Shown piece after piece: positions 16,765 through 25,754 of a stretch of DNA of 64,000 bases (its first letter is position 1; every line of letters starts with the position of its first letter). The notes below the pieces were generated by a model. That model made no database searches, was not told where the DNA came from, and saw nothing but the letters and a program-made list of their open reading frames with translations. The position numbers were made by a program, and so were the translations under genes. Source of the stretch: Bradyrhizobium sp. CCBAU 53340 (GTDB lineage Bacteria > Pseudomonadota > Alphaproteobacteria > Rhizobiales > Xanthobacteraceae); the NCBI RefSeq assembly GCF_015291645.1, contig NZ_CP030055.1, forward strand, positions 3,782,001-3,846,000. Reading direction: 5' to 3'.

Positions 16765-16974
16765 ATGGCAAGTGCGGCAGATCGCGATCCCCGACACCAT
16801 ACGCAGAAAATGCAGAAGGCACTCCACGATATCAGGAACCATCTGCGTGAAGACGTGCAGAAGGTGGACGAACCGCAGTTGAAGGCGATGTTCGAAACCT
16901 CCGCCGAGGTTCTGGGCGGGCTTGAGAAGGCCTTCAAGGATTACGAGCAGAAGAACGAAAAGGCCTGGCGCTGA
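16765..16974 (+). CDS. Small hypothetical protein, 69 residues
   Basis: The ATG at 16765 is preceded by GAGGAG (about 8 bp away). The peptide MASAADRDPRHHTQKMQKAL and onward is charged and wholly helical, with heptad-like spacing (LHDIRNHLREDVQKVDEPQL), so a short coiled coil or four-helix bundle unit is likely. An alternative longer frame from 16606 would run across the padR promoter and is not credible. The function is unknown. It is followed after 53 bp by the hemerythrin gene and may share its transcript. Confidence 0.6.
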   Translation: MASAADRDPRHHTQKMQKALHDIRNHLREDVQKVDEPQLKAMFETSAEVLGGLEKAFKDYEQKNEKAWR

Positions 16975-17027
16975 GAGAGCTCGGTGCCGCGACAAATGTG
17001 GGCCCACATCTCCACGGGAGCGCCGTG

Positions 17028-17750
17028 ATGGTCGTCATGCCAAGCAAGCGTCGCTTGCTCCTGCTCGGAGGCGCGTTGGCGGCGGTCGCGGCGCCCGCCG
17101 TCATCACCCGGCCGGCCCTTGCTGAACGCAAGGGCGGCCGCGCGAAGCAAAAGGGCGCGGAGAAAAAGGACGAGGAAGTCAGTCCGCCCGAGGATCTGAT
17201 GCGCGAGCACGGCGTGCTCGATCGGGTCTTGCTGCTCTACGAAGCCGGCATCCGGAAGTTCTCGTCGAACGAGGATTTCGATCCCGCCCTCATCACGCAA
17301 TCTGCCGGCATCGTCCGCGATTTCATCAACAACTACCATGAGAAATCCGAGGAGGAGCACGTCTTCCCGCGATTCAAGACAGCCGGCCAGATGACCGATC
17401 TGGTGGACACTCTGCTGCGCCAGCACGAGGCGGGCCGGAAAGTCACCGACAACATCCTGAAGCTTGCGCCGTCGGGTCGAAGCAATGACGACGACCGCAA
17501 GCAACTGGTCGGAGCGATGCAGTCCTTCATCGCGATGTACCGGCCGCACGCGGCGCGCGAGGACACCGATCTCTTTCCGAAGCTGAAAGACGTGGTCTCC
17601 TCGAACGAGTATGATGCGATGGCCGAGGATTTCGAGAAGAAGGAGCACCAATTGTTCGGCGAGGACGGCTTCGAGAAGATGGCGACCCGCGTCGCCCAGC
17701 TCGAGCAGCAGATGGGCATTCACGATCTGAACCAGTTTACGCCGCGCTGA
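17028..17750 (+). CDS. Exported hemerythrin HHE-domain protein
   Basis: A 240-residue protein. I start it at the ATG at 17028, with GGAG 7 bp upstream. A basic-hydrophobic signal (SKRRLLLLGGALAAVAAPAV) is followed by a Lys-rich linker. The hemerythrin cation-binding domain follows, with the di-iron ligands in order: REHGVLDRV, NNYHEKSEEEH, RQHEAGRK and YRPHAAREDTDLFP. It should bind O2, NO or iron in the periplasm or at the membrane. It is convergent with the sugar permease gene; 17751-17890 holds only the 24-nt 3'-end motif. Confidence 0.85.
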   Translation: MVVMPSKRRLLLLGGALAAVAAPAVITRPALAERKGGRAKQKGAEKKDEEVSPPEDLMREHGVLDRVLLLYEAGIRKFSSNEDFDPALITQSAGIVRDFINNYHEKSEEEHVFPRFKTAGQMTDLVDTLLRQHEAGRKVTDNILKLAPSGRSNDDDRKQLVGAMQSFIAMYRPHAAREDTDLFPKLKDVVSSNEYDAMAEDFEKKEHQLFGEDGFEKMATRVAQLEQQMGIHDLNQFTPR

Positions 17751-17847
17751 CGCGGATGATGTCATCGTGCTCCTGTTTTGCCCGACGTGTCAAATGCCGC
17801 TGAAGCGCTGGCTCAAACCACTCCGCGCCAAATTCCCCAATGATTTG

Positions 17848-17871
17848 TACTGTGCATGGGGTTGTTTTCGC
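17848..17871 (-). repeat. 24-nt motif downstream of the sugar permease stop (copy 1)
   Basis: On the minus strand this is GCGAAAACAACCCC followed by ATGCACAGTA, identical over 24 nt to 31376-31399 on the plus strand. In both cases it begins 8-20 nt after a stop codon and in the gene's own orientation (permease here, lolD there). It appears to be a recurrent 3'-end element; its function is unknown. Confidence 0.6.
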
Positions 17872-17890
17872 GGTTTTGATGTGAGGGCGG

Positions 17891-18919
17891 CTACTCCGCC
17901 GCTTTTTCGCGCAAGCGCTGCGCATAGACATTGATGATCAGGGCCACCAAGAGGATCACGCCGCGGATCAGGATCTTGAGGAAGCTGTCGATGTTGACGT
18001 GGTCGAGGCCGTTGTTGAGGACGCCGAGCACGAACAGGCCGACGATGGTGTTGCCGATGCCTCCGCGGCCGCCGAACAGGCTGGTGCCGCCGACGACGAC
18101 GGCGGCGATGGAATCGAGCAGATACGTGTCGAACTCGTTCTGCTGCGCGCTGCCGAAATGGGCGACGCCCAGCATGCCGCCGATGCCGGAGCACACCGCG
18201 GAGATCACCATCACGCTACCCAGGATGAGCTTGACGTTGAGGCCGGAATATTCGGCGGCCTCCCGGTTGCCCCCGACCATGTAGACGTAGCGGCCGAAGC
18301 GCGTGTAGGTCAGGACCAGATGCCCGGCGAGCAGCATGATGGCGGCGACGATGACGATCCAGGGGATGCCACCGATCGAGCCCGAGCCGAGCGTCGAGAT
18401 CAGGCTCGGCACCTTGTAGGCGATCTGGCCGCGCACCAGTAGCGCCGAGATGCCGGCGGCGATCTGCATCATCGCCAGCGTCATGATGAAGGAGGGGATG
18501 CCGATGACGGTCAGCCCGAGCGCGTTGATGAGGCCGAGCGCCGCGCAGAGCAGAATCGACAGCAGGATCGCGACCGCGCCGGGCAGTGGGATGTTGGCGA
18601 TGTTGACGTAGGATTCCTGCAGCGTGAAGTAGGCGACCGCGATGCCGGTGACGTTGGCGATGCTGGCGATGGAGAGATCGATCTCCGCGCAGAGGATCAC
18701 GAAGGTGAGGCCGACGGCGATGACGCCCGTCACCGACACCTGCGTCAGGATGTTGCCGAGATTGTCGATGGTCGCGAAGGAGGGGCTGGCAAAGGCGAAG
18801 AAGGCGGACAGGAAGATCAGGGTCAGGAACGGTGCGATGTTGCGCATTTGCGAGCGCAGGAAGGTCGCAACACCCCGTGCGTGCTGTCCTGTCGCTGGAG
18901 CCGTCTCACTGCTCGCCAT
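17891..18919 (-). CDS. Sugar ABC transporter permease, RbsC type
   Basis: A 342-residue inner-membrane subunit of the CUT2/BPD_transp_2 family with eight to ten hydrophobic segments. Hallmarks are LCAEIDLSIASIANVTGIAV, the conserved GVALGLINALGL-like segment (CAALGLINALGLTVIGIPSF), and GGNREAAEYSGLNV, followed by the C-terminal GGTSLFGGRGGIGNTIVG. It is the last gene of a three-gene importer operon and is separated by 12 bp from the ATPase. Confidence 0.92.
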   Translation of the reverse strand: MASSETAPATGQHARGVATFLRSQMRNIAPFLTLIFLSAFFAFASPSFATIDNLGNILTQVSVTGVIAVGLTFVILCAEIDLSIASIANVTGIAVAYFTLQESYVNIANIPLPGAVAILLSILLCAALGLINALGLTVIGIPSFIMTLAMMQIAAGISALLVRGQIAYKVPSLISTLGSGSIGGIPWIVIVAAIMLLAGHLVLTYTRFGRYVYMVGGNREAAEYSGLNVKLILGSVMVISAVCSGIGGMLGVAHFGSAQQNEFDTYLLDSIAAVVVGGTSLFGGRGGIGNTIVGLFVLGVLNNGLDHVNIDSFLKILIRGVILLVALIINVYAQRLREKAAE

Positions 18920-18931
18920 GGTGCTTCTCCG

Positions 18932-20434
18932 TCACGCCGCTTCCAGCAGGCGGTCCTTGCTGACCGGCTCGTTCTTGAACTCCCGCACCACCGCGCCGCG
19001 CTTGAGCACGAGAATGCGGTCTGCCAGCGACAGCACCGTTTCCGGTTCGGTCGACAGCACGATGATCGCGAGCCCCCTGGCGCGGAGGTCGCGGACGATG
19101 TTGATGACGTCGTTCTTGGCGCCGACATCCATGCCGCGGGTCGGCTCGCACAGCACGAGCAGCTTGGGCGGATAGGTCAGCCATTTTGCCAGCGCAACCT
19201 TCTGCTGGTTGCCGCCCGAGAGCATGCCGAGATCGAGCCCGACGACCGGCGGCCTGATCTGCAACTGCTCGACCTGGCGCAGGGCGATGTCGCGCTCCTG
19301 CACAGGCTTGAGCAGCAGCGACGAGATGCGGTCCAAAATGCTGATCGAGATATTCTTGTAGACCGGCTCCTGGTGGAACAGCATGGCGCGCCGGCTCTCC
19401 GGCACCAGCGCCACGCCGGCGCGTCGCGCCGCCGCCGTGCTGGCGAAAGTTTTCGGCTTGCCCTCGACGATCAGTGTGCCGGCGTCCGGCTTCAGCTTGC
19501 CGAACAGGATACGCGACAGCTCCTGCTGACCGCAGCCCATGAAGCCGTAGATGCCGAGCACCTCGCCGGCGTGGGCCTCGAAGGAGACATCCTTCAGGCT
19601 GCGCGCCAGCGACAACTGATCGACCTTCAGCACCACCGAGCTGTCGCTCGGCCGCGGCAGCATCAGGTCATCGGTGTAGCTGTGCTCGAGCGCCTCGCCG
19701 CCGCGGCCGATCATGGCCTCGATCAGCGCGCCCTTAGTGGTCGCGGCCGCCGCTGTTTCCGCGACCTTCCGCCCGTTGCGGAACACGGTGACGGTATCAG
19801 ACACCCGCAGAATGTCCTCGATGAAATGCGAGATGAAGACGATGGCGGTGCCTTGCTCGCGCAGCCGCCGCAATGTCGCAAACAGTCGCTCGACCTCCGG
19901 CGGGGAGAGCGCCGAGGTTGGCTCGTCCAGGATGACGATGCGGGCTCCCGAGAACAGCACGCGAGCAAGCTCGATCAGTTGCTGCAGTCCGATCGGCAGA
20001 TCGCCGAGCCGCGACATTGGATCGACGTCGATGCCGAATCGAGACAGCTGCTCACCGGCCTCGCGCGCCATGCGTCGCCATTGCACGAGGCCGAGGCGGT
20101 TGGTCGGCTGGTTGCCGAGAAAGACGTTCTCGGCGACCGTGAGATCAGGCGCAACCGAGAGCTCCTGATGCACCATGGCGATGCCGGCCGCGTGCGCATC
20201 GCGGGCCGAGCGGAAATGCGTCTCCGTCCCGTCGATCAAGAAGCGGCCGGAGAATTCGCTGTGCACGCCGGCGATGATCTTCATCAGCGTGCTTTTGCCC
20301 GCGCCGTTCTCGCCGACGAGACCGTGGATCTCGCCGGGAAGAAGCGCGAAGTCGACACCGCGAAGGGCTTCGACGCCGCCGAAGCTCTTCGTGATGCCCT
20401 GCAGTTCCAGGATGGGCTGACGACCCTCGGGCAT
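18932..20434 (-). CDS. Sugar ABC transporter ATP-binding protein, RbsA/MglA type
   Basis: A 500-residue protein with two ABC cassettes in tandem, as usual in the CUT2 family. The N-terminal cassette has Walker A GENGAGKSTLMK and Walker B IVILDEPTSAL with the EVERLFATLRRL region. The second has the degenerate Walker A GFMGCGQQEL and the signature LSGGNQQKVALAKWL, then LLVLCEPTRGMDVGAK. This asymmetry is normal for the family. It couples ATP hydrolysis to uptake through the RbsC-like permease. The substrate is not deducible. Confidence 0.93.
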   Translation of the reverse strand: MPEGRQPILELQGITKSFGGVEALRGVDFALLPGEIHGLVGENGAGKSTLMKIIAGVHSEFSGRFLIDGTETHFRSARDAHAAGIAMVHQELSVAPDLTVAENVFLGNQPTNRLGLVQWRRMAREAGEQLSRFGIDVDPMSRLGDLPIGLQQLIELARVLFSGARIVILDEPTSALSPPEVERLFATLRRLREQGTAIVFISHFIEDILRVSDTVTVFRNGRKVAETAAAATTKGALIEAMIGRGGEALEHSYTDDLMLPRPSDSSVVLKVDQLSLARSLKDVSFEAHAGEVLGIYGFMGCGQQELSRILFGKLKPDAGTLIVEGKPKTFASTAAARRAGVALVPESRRAMLFHQEPVYKNISISILDRISSLLLKPVQERDIALRQVEQLQIRPPVVGLDLGMLSGGNQQKVALAKWLTYPPKLLVLCEPTRGMDVGAKNDVINIVRDLRARGLAIIVLSTEPETVLSLADRILVLKRGAVVREFKNEPVSKDRLLEAA

Positions 20435-20457
20435 GCAAGTTCAGGTCTTGGAGGATT

Positions 20458-21480
20458 TCAGATCAGGAAATGGTCTTCCATCCACTGCATCCCGGCGGCA
20501 TTGGCCTTGGTCACAACCGGGCCATCGGTGACGACATTCTTGGGAATGCCTTGTCCGCTCTTCTCGCCGCCGACCACGGCTGCGACACCGGCGATGATCG
20601 CGCCGCCATGGATGCGGCAGGACGGATTGCGGACGGTCGCGAACATCCGACCCTCGCTGACCGCCTGGATCGCCGGTGGCATGGCATCCACCCCGCCGAT
20701 CAGGATGTTGGTGCGGTTATGCGCCTTCATGATGTTGGCGGCGGCCAGCGCCATGTCGTCATTGTGGAAGAACGCCGCGTCGATCTGCGGATACTTCGTC
20801 AGATAGGTCTCCCAGAGCCGCGCGGTCTTGGAGACGTCCCAATCGGCCGGCTGGGTGTCGAGCACCTCGATCCCGGGGAATTGCTTGACCACCGAATCAA
20901 AGCCCTTGGCGCGGCCCTGTGCGCCGGTGTGGCCAAGCGCGCCTTGCGTCATGATGATCTTGCCCTTGCCGCCCATGGCGTTGCACAGCGCCTGCGTCAC
21001 CGAGGCGCCCATGAACTCGTTATCCGGGGCGAGGAAGGAGTGGACGTTGATCTGGTCGAGCGGCGCAATCAGCGTGTCCATGTCGATGACGGGCGTGCCG
21101 GCGTCGATCATCTTCTGCACGGGCTGGGTGAGGGTGCCGATGCCAAAGGCCTGGATCGCGACGAAATCCCATTTCTGCGAGGCCATGTTGTCGATCGCAG
21201 CGCGCTGCTTCACCGCATCGAGCTGGCCGTCGAACCAGGTGACCTCGACATTGAACAGCTTGCCCCAGAATTCCGCAGCCTGCTTGCCCTGCGCGCACCA
21301 GGTGGCCTGAAGGCCTGCATTGGAGAATGCCGCCTTCAGCGGCTTCTCGCTTCGTCCGACTTCTGCTGCAAGTGCTGGGTTTATGCCCATGCTGCCTAGG
21401 ATGGCAGTCGCGGCGCCGGCGGTTGCTGCCGCCTGAAGAAGATCGCGCCTCGTCGTCGAGAAATCTTTCGTCTCGGACAT
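20458..21480 (-). CDS. Sugar ABC transporter substrate-binding protein, RbsB type
   Basis: A 340-residue periplasmic binding protein (Peripla_BP_4). The N-terminus carries a twin-arginine signal (TTRRDLLQ, then a hydrophobic core and ALAA cleavage about residue 39), so it is probably folded before export. Family features include GKIIMTQGALGHTGAQGRAKGF-like lobe contacts and FFHNDDMALAAANIMK, and the GGVDAMPPAIQAV hinge. It has a good ribosome-binding site (GGGAGCG) and leads the minus-strand importer operon. Confidence 0.9.
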   Translation of the reverse strand: MSETKDFSTTRRDLLQAAATAGAATAILGSMGINPALAAEVGRSEKPLKAAFSNAGLQATWCAQGKQAAEFWGKLFNVEVTWFDGQLDAVKQRAAIDNMASQKWDFVAIQAFGIGTLTQPVQKMIDAGTPVIDMDTLIAPLDQINVHSFLAPDNEFMGASVTQALCNAMGGKGKIIMTQGALGHTGAQGRAKGFDSVVKQFPGIEVLDTQPADWDVSKTARLWETYLTKYPQIDAAFFHNDDMALAAANIMKAHNRTNILIGGVDAMPPAIQAVSEGRMFATVRNPSCRIHGGAIIAGVAAVVGGEKSGQGIPKNVVTDGPVVTKANAAGMQWMEDHFLI

Positions 21481-21617
21481 CGCTCGCTCCCATATATTTT
21501 TCGTCGGCGCGTCATTGACTGCGCGGCCGATGCGGAAAGTGTCTCACAAGAGTTGGCGCCACTCAATGTGCAATCAAGGCTTCGATCGTTGTGGCTGTGT
21601 TGGTGCAGCGCAAAGGG

Positions 21618-21836
21618 CTACGCTGCGATGCCAGCGAAGGCCTCGATCTCGACGAGCAGCTCGCGCGGCGGGCCATACACCTCGTGCGAGGCGACCTCGC
21701 AGGAGATCAGGCGGAAATGCCCGCTGAGCTCGCCGGCGTAGTCGACGATCGCCTCGATCGTAAGCGCAAGCATCGATCCCATGATCAGCTCGCTGCCTCG
21801 CGAACGGAACATCATCCGCGTTTCAGGATGCTGCAT
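21618..21836 (-). CDS. Hypothetical protein, 72 residues
   Basis: A short protein MQHPETRMMFRSRGSELIMG and onward, with a plausible alpha/beta pattern (SMLALTIEAIVDYAGELSGH, then FRLISCEVASHEVYGPPREL). Amino-acid use looks natural, with a good hydrophobic pattern, but no strong ribosome-binding site precedes the ATG. It lies downstream of the minus-strand terminator of the candidate small RNA. I do not recognise the family. Confidence 0.45.
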   Translation of the reverse strand: MQHPETRMMFRSRGSELIMGSMLALTIEAIVDYAGELSGHFRLISCEVASHEVYGPPRELLVEIEAFAGIAA

Positions 21837-21949
21837 GAACAGACGTTGATAGATGAGGGCGCAATATCGGGGCAGCGCGCGGCTGCAAGCTTAAAGCTCT
21901 GGTCGATCGGATTGCGAGAAGCGCTGATCGGTACGTCAGCCGCGCCGAC

Positions 21950-21978
21950 AAAAAAAGAGCGGGGCCCTAGCCCCGCTC
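21950..21978 (-). terminator. Strong Rho-independent terminator for minus-strand transcription
   Basis: GAGCGGGGC (21957-21965) and GCCCCGCTC (21970-21978) form a perfect 9-bp GC-rich stem with a 4-nt loop. On the minus strand it is followed by seven U (A tract at 21950-21956). No minus-strand protein gene lies upstream of it, so it implies a non-coding transcript coming from about 22.1 kb. Confidence 0.7.
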
Positions 21979-22105
21979 AAAAATTGTGTCGACCCTATTA
22001 TCCCCGATTCTAAGATTTGATCTTGATTGACGGGGCGACGCTGCGTTTTGCGCGCCAGGGGCTCCTCCCGAGACTTGGACCACCAGACTTCGACCTTGCG
22101 GTCAG
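21950..22105 (-). ncRNA. Candidate small RNA ending at the 21950-21978 terminator
   Basis: The minus strand from about 22105 down to the terminator shows structured segments and no long frame. There is GACC-GCAA-GGTC, a four-pair stem closed by a GNRA tetraloop (about 22089-22100), and a GC-rich middle part with CGGGAGGAGCCCC. A TTGATC upstream (22122-22127) could be a -35 element. The 5' end is a guess. I cannot assign it to a known RNA family. 22106-22401 otherwise shows only AT-rich sequence at 22190-22260, probably containing the copper operon promoter. Confidence 0.35.
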
Positions 22106-22401
22106 CGCCTGAGCAAGAGGGATGCTAGATCAACTTTTCTCGCTTGTCATCATTTTCGGCAACGATTGTTCAAAATTCGAGCAGTTCACGAAATGATCGG
22201 GCTTTTTGTTCTCTAAGTATATGATAAATATATGAAATATTTGGATGGGGAGGGCGGTTTGACTTGCCTCAATTGCTCGACACGTGGGTCATGCTGGTCT
22301 TTCCGAGGCACAATTGTCGATAAATTTGCGCGGGGCCAAGCTGGCGCTGGCATCGACCTCGACTCGAAGCTTGCTGCGGTGTTTAGTTAGTAGGCGAACG
22401 A

Positions 22402-22785
22402 ATGGCTCGGCGGATGCGCGCACGGCTGCAAAAATTCTTACCCCTGGTCCTGCTGGCCCTGGCAATGCAGGTGCTGGCGCCGATCGCTGCCTGTTGGGCG
22501 GCCGGTCAGGCCGTTGCCGATCCGCTCCAAGTCGCCGTCATCTGTCACAGCGTCAGCGAGCAGGGCGGTCCGAACGACCAGGGCGTGCCCTCGACGCACG
22601 CCGGCACGTGTGCCCTGTGTTGCCTGACGCAGGCCAATGCGTCGTTCGATTCGCCGGCGCAGGCGACACTCTTCATTCCCTTCCGTCGTGCTGACCGCGT
22701 GGTGTGGCATGAGGCGGATGCACGCGTAGTCACCGCACATGGTGGCTCCAACGCCCAGGCCCGCGCGCCTCCGCATTTGACGTAA
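22402..22785 (+). CDS. DUF2946 family protein
   Basis: A 127-residue exported or membrane-anchored protein. A basic start and hydrophobic segment (LPLVLLALAMQVLAPIAACW) are followed by the conserved Cys/His region VICHSV and THAGTCALCCL. The C-terminal SNAQARAPP tail is typical of DUF2946. Such genes are usually next to copper and TonB-type metal genes, and the Cys/His content suggests metal handling, but no activity is established. It opens the copper operon. A short perfect hairpin (GCGGCCGG/CCGGCCGC, 22791-22807) follows without a T tract. Confidence 0.7.
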   Translation: MARRMRARLQKFLPLVLLALAMQVLAPIAACWAAGQAVADPLQVAVICHSVSEQGGPNDQGVPSTHAGTCALCCLTQANASFDSPAQATLFIPFRRADRVVWHEADARVVTAHGGSNAQARAPPHLT

Positions 22786-22848
22786 GCGTCGCGGCCGGAC
22801 CGGCCGCTTGAACCTGTACGTCGCTTTGCTTTCTTGCGGAGACATCGC

Positions 22849-23865
22849 ATGTCTATCAGTCGCACGCGTGCGGGCCTGTCGGGCCTCGCTATTGCGCTTT
22901 GCCCTCTTTACCCAAGTCTTGTTTCCAGAAGCTTTGCCCACGAGATTGTCGGCAACCGCTTTTTTCCGGCAACGCTCGGCATCGACGATCCCGGCGTCAA
23001 CGACGAGCTCTCGCTTCCCACCTTCGACAGCTTCAAGACTGGCGACGCTCCGCCCGTTCGGCAGCGCGACGTGTCCGGCGAGTTCTCCAAGCGGATCACC
23101 GAGGATTTCGCGATCTCGTTTGGCTCGACCTACACCTTCCTCGGTCCGATTGACTCGACGGTTCCCGGGGCCAACGGGTTCCAGAATCTGGAGACCACAT
23201 TCAAGTATCGGGTGTTCAAGGACCCCGTGCATGAATTCGTGATGTCGGTGGGCCTGAGCGTGGAATGGGGCGGCACCGGCGCGCAAAGCGTGGGAGCGGA
23301 TCCGTTCAATACCTACACGCCTACGGTCTATTTCGGCAAAGGCTTTGGCGACCTTCCTGACACGCTCTCCTGGCTTCGGCCGGCAGCGATCACAGGCCAG
23401 GTTGGCTACGCCATCCCGGGTCGGAATTTCACCACCACCTTCGGGATCGATGCGGATACGGGATTGAGCACTGCCGACACCGAATTCCATCCGCGCGTGC
23501 TGAACTGGGGCGGCACTATCCAGTACAGCATGCCCTATCTGAAATCAGCGGTCGTCGATCTTGGTCTGCCGGATTTCATCAATCACCTGGTTCCGCTTGT
23601 GGAAGCCACGCTGCAGACTCCGGTGGCGAACACGCTTACTTCCGGCACGATGACGACCGGCACGATCAATCCGGGCGTCATCTGGGTCGGCAACAAGTTT
23701 CAGATCGCTGCGGAGGCGCTGATCCCGATCAACCGGCAAAGCGGAACCAATGTCGGCTTCATCGCTCAATTACATCTGTATCTGGACGACATCGATCCGC
23801 GCGGCATCGGCAAGCCGATCTTCGGTGGGCCTGCCCAGCCTGCCAGCCAATTTACGAGGAATTGA
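22849..23865 (+). CDS. Putative outer-membrane beta-barrel protein of the copper operon
   Basis: A 338-residue protein starting MSISRTRAGLSGLAIALCPL, with GGAG about 9 bp upstream and a signal cleaved before HEIVGNRF. The mature part has many alternating amphipathic strands (ITEDFAISFGSTYTFLG, FKYRVFKDPVHEFVMSVGLS, GYAIPGRNFTTTFGIDA) and no long hydrophobic helices, as expected for an outer-membrane barrel. The Ser/Thr/Gly-rich segment NTLTSGTMTTGTINPG would be a loop. It stops 3 bp before copC. Position suggests copper passage or binding at the outer membrane; this is inference. Confidence 0.6.
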   Translation: MSISRTRAGLSGLAIALCPLYPSLVSRSFAHEIVGNRFFPATLGIDDPGVNDELSLPTFDSFKTGDAPPVRQRDVSGEFSKRITEDFAISFGSTYTFLGPIDSTVPGANGFQNLETTFKYRVFKDPVHEFVMSVGLSVEWGGTGAQSVGADPFNTYTPTVYFGKGFGDLPDTLSWLRPAAITGQVGYAIPGRNFTTTFGIDADTGLSTADTEFHPRVLNWGGTIQYSMPYLKSAVVDLGLPDFINHLVPLVEATLQTPVANTLTSGTMTTGTINPGVIWVGNKFQIAAEALIPINRQSGTNVGFIAQLHLYLDDIDPRGIGKPIFGGPAQPASQFTRN

Positions 23866-23868
23866 GTT

Positions 23869-24225
23869 ATGCGAGCGTCATCACTTTTTTCCATGATTCC
23901 GTTGTTGTTGCTGCTCGCCTCCGGTGAAGCTGTGGCTCATGCGACGCTTGACTATGCCGAGCCGCGGGTCGGCAACAAGGTTGCGAGCCTCCCCCACGCG
24001 GTGACGCTTACCTTCACGCAGAAGCTTGAGGCTGCATTCAGCTCGATCACTGTCACGGGGCCTAACGGGCAACGCGTGGACGCCGGTAAGGCGAGCGTCA
24101 ACGGCAACCAGATATCTGTTCCACTGAAGCCGGGCGGCGCCGGCACCTACCACGTGAACTGGCACGTGCTGTCGGTGGATACGCATACGACCGACGGGAG
24201 CTTCACCTTCCAGGTCGGCCCTTGA
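23869..24225 (+). CDS. copC: Copper resistance protein CopC
   Basis: A 118-residue periplasmic copper-binding protein. The signal peptide ends at AVA/HATLDYAEP, so the mature N-terminus is His, the amino-terminal Cu(II) ligand of CopC proteins. Conserved features follow: VTLTFTQKLEAAFSSI, VTGPNGQRV, and the C-terminal WHVLSVDTHTTDGSFTF with the His/Asp site. It is translationally linked to copD, whose start lies at or near its stop. Confidence 0.9.
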   Translation: MRASSLFSMIPLLLLLASGEAVAHATLDYAEPRVGNKVASLPHAVTLTFTQKLEAAFSSITVTGPNGQRVDAGKASVNGNQISVPLKPGGAGTYHVNWHVLSVDTHTTDGSFTFQVGP

Positions 24226-24239
24226 AGGCGCAACTGCCG

Positions 24240-25172
24240 ATGGATTGGTCAACGTCCGATGCGCCCCTGGTCGCGACCCGTGCCGTGCATTTCGCGACGA
24301 CGGCGATGATGGCTGGAAATATCCTGTTTCAGGCTTCCATCGCCGAACCCGCTTCACGTGAGCTGGCAGGCGCGGCTGAGCGCGTGCGGACCCGTGCGTT
24401 GTGGATCTCGTGGGGTTGCCTTGCCATCGCTGTGATCTCGGGCGGGATTTGGCTGACACTTCAGGCGGTGTCGATGAGCGGCATGCCGCTCGACGAAGCG
24501 CTGAGCCCGGACGTGCTGTCTACCGTTGTCAACGAAACGCAGTTCGGCCAGGTCGCAGCCCTCAGGGCCTGCACTGCGGTTTGTTTGGCGATCTGCCTCA
24601 TCTGCAATCGTGCGGCGATCGCGCGATGGCTTGGACTTGCGGCGTCGCTTGCATTTGCTGCAATGCTGGCCTGGACCGGACATGCCGGCTCGACCCTCGG
24701 TATCGTCGGCTACCTGCATCTTGCTGCGGATGCGCTACATATTCTGGCCGCTGCCGCCTGGATCGGTGGCCTGGTGCCGCTGATTCTCTTCCTCGCCGCC
24801 GCCCGCTATAGTAGCTCGCCGTCGGCGGCCCGCGATGCTGTCGGGCGATTTTCGACGATGGGCATCATCAGCGTGGCAACTCTCATACTGACTGGCGTGG
24901 CCAACACGGTGATCCTGGTCGGCTCTGTGCGAGCGCTGATCGCCACAGAGTACGGCGAATTGTTGTTGGTTAAGCTCGTCGTGTTCGCCTTCATGCTGAC
25001 ATTCGCTGCTGTCAACCGGCTGTCACTGACCCCGCGGCTCGGCAAGTGCGGGGATGGTGCGCGCGCCTCTCTCATGCGCAACAGCACCATCGAGCTCGTT
25101 CTCGGCCTTGTCATTTTCGCTATAGTCGGGCTGCTCGGCACGCTGCATCCCGCCATCCACCTCGCGAACTGA
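24240..25172 (+). CDS. copD: Copper resistance protein CopD
   Basis: A 310-residue integral membrane protein of the CopD family (PF05425-like) with eight or so hydrophobic segments. Family features include TGHAGSTLGIVGYLHLAADA, LHILAAAAWIGGLVPL and the final KLVVFAFMLTFAAVNRLSLTP. I chose the ATG at 24240; a TTG at 24222 overlapping the copC stop is the alternative. It probably moves copper across the inner membrane together with CopC. Confidence 0.88.
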   Translation: MDWSTSDAPLVATRAVHFATTAMMAGNILFQASIAEPASRELAGAAERVRTRALWISWGCLAIAVISGGIWLTLQAVSMSGMPLDEALSPDVLSTVVNETQFGQVAALRACTAVCLAICLICNRAAIARWLGLAASLAFAAMLAWTGHAGSTLGIVGYLHLAADALHILAAAAWIGGLVPLILFLAAARYSSSPSAARDAVGRFSTMGIISVATLILTGVANTVILVGSVRALIATEYGELLLVKLVVFAFMLTFAAVNRLSLTPRLGKCGDGARASLMRNSTIELVLGLVIFAIVGLLGTLHPAIHLAN

Positions 25173-25193
25173 AATCAACAAGAGGAGCACAAA

Positions 25194-25724
25194 GTGCACA
25201 TCAATAAAGCTTCGTTCGGATCAATCGCAGGCGCCGTCCTGCTCGCTCTCGTCCTGCGTGCCCCCGCCAGCGCCGACGAGGTCAAGGCAGGAGATCTCGT
25301 CGTCACCCAGGCCTGGAGCCGGGCGACGCCTGGTGGCGCCAAGGTCGCCGGTGGCTTCCTGACGATCGAGAACAAGGGCACCGCGCCCGATAAGCTCGTC
25401 GCCGTGTCGGCCGAGATCGCCGGCAAGGCTGAGGTCCACGAGATGGCGATGGACAATGGCGTGATGAAAATGCGTCCGCTGGACAAGGGCCTCGTCATCG
25501 AGCCGGGCAAGACCGTGAAGCTCGCCCCCGGCGGCAATCATCTGATGCTCCAGGATCTGAAGGGCCCGCTCAAAGAGGGCGAGAAGGTGCCGGTTACGCT
25601 CGAGTTCGAGAAGGCCGGAAAGGTCTCCGTCTCGCTCGACGTCCAGGGCGTTGGCGCCCAGGCGCCCGGCGGTGGCGGGCATATGATGAAGAAGATGCCG
25701 GATCATTCGGGAATGAAGATGTGA
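25194..25724 (+). CDS. Periplasmic copper chaperone PCu(A)C family
   Basis: A 176-residue exported protein with a GTG start preceded by AGAGGAG at 7 bp. Signal cleavage is near ASA/DE (about residue 28). The copper motif is complete: H-E-M in KAEVHEMAMDNGVMKM and, further on, the NHLMLQDL pair (H-x-M). The C-terminus adds a Met/His tail (HMMKKMPDHSGMKM), which would add Cu(I) sites. Relatives deliver copper to the CuA site of cytochrome oxidase or act in copper scavenging. Confidence 0.9.
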   Translation: MHINKASFGSIAGAVLLALVLRAPASADEVKAGDLVVTQAWSRATPGGAKVAGGFLTIENKGTAPDKLVAVSAEIAGKAEVHEMAMDNGVMKMRPLDKGLVIEPGKTVKLAPGGNHLMLQDLKGPLKEGEKVPVTLEFEKAGKVSVSLDVQGVGAQAPGGGGHMMKKMPDHSGMKM

Positions 25725-25754
25725 CCAGTGTGATCTAGTCTCGGGAGATCGAGC

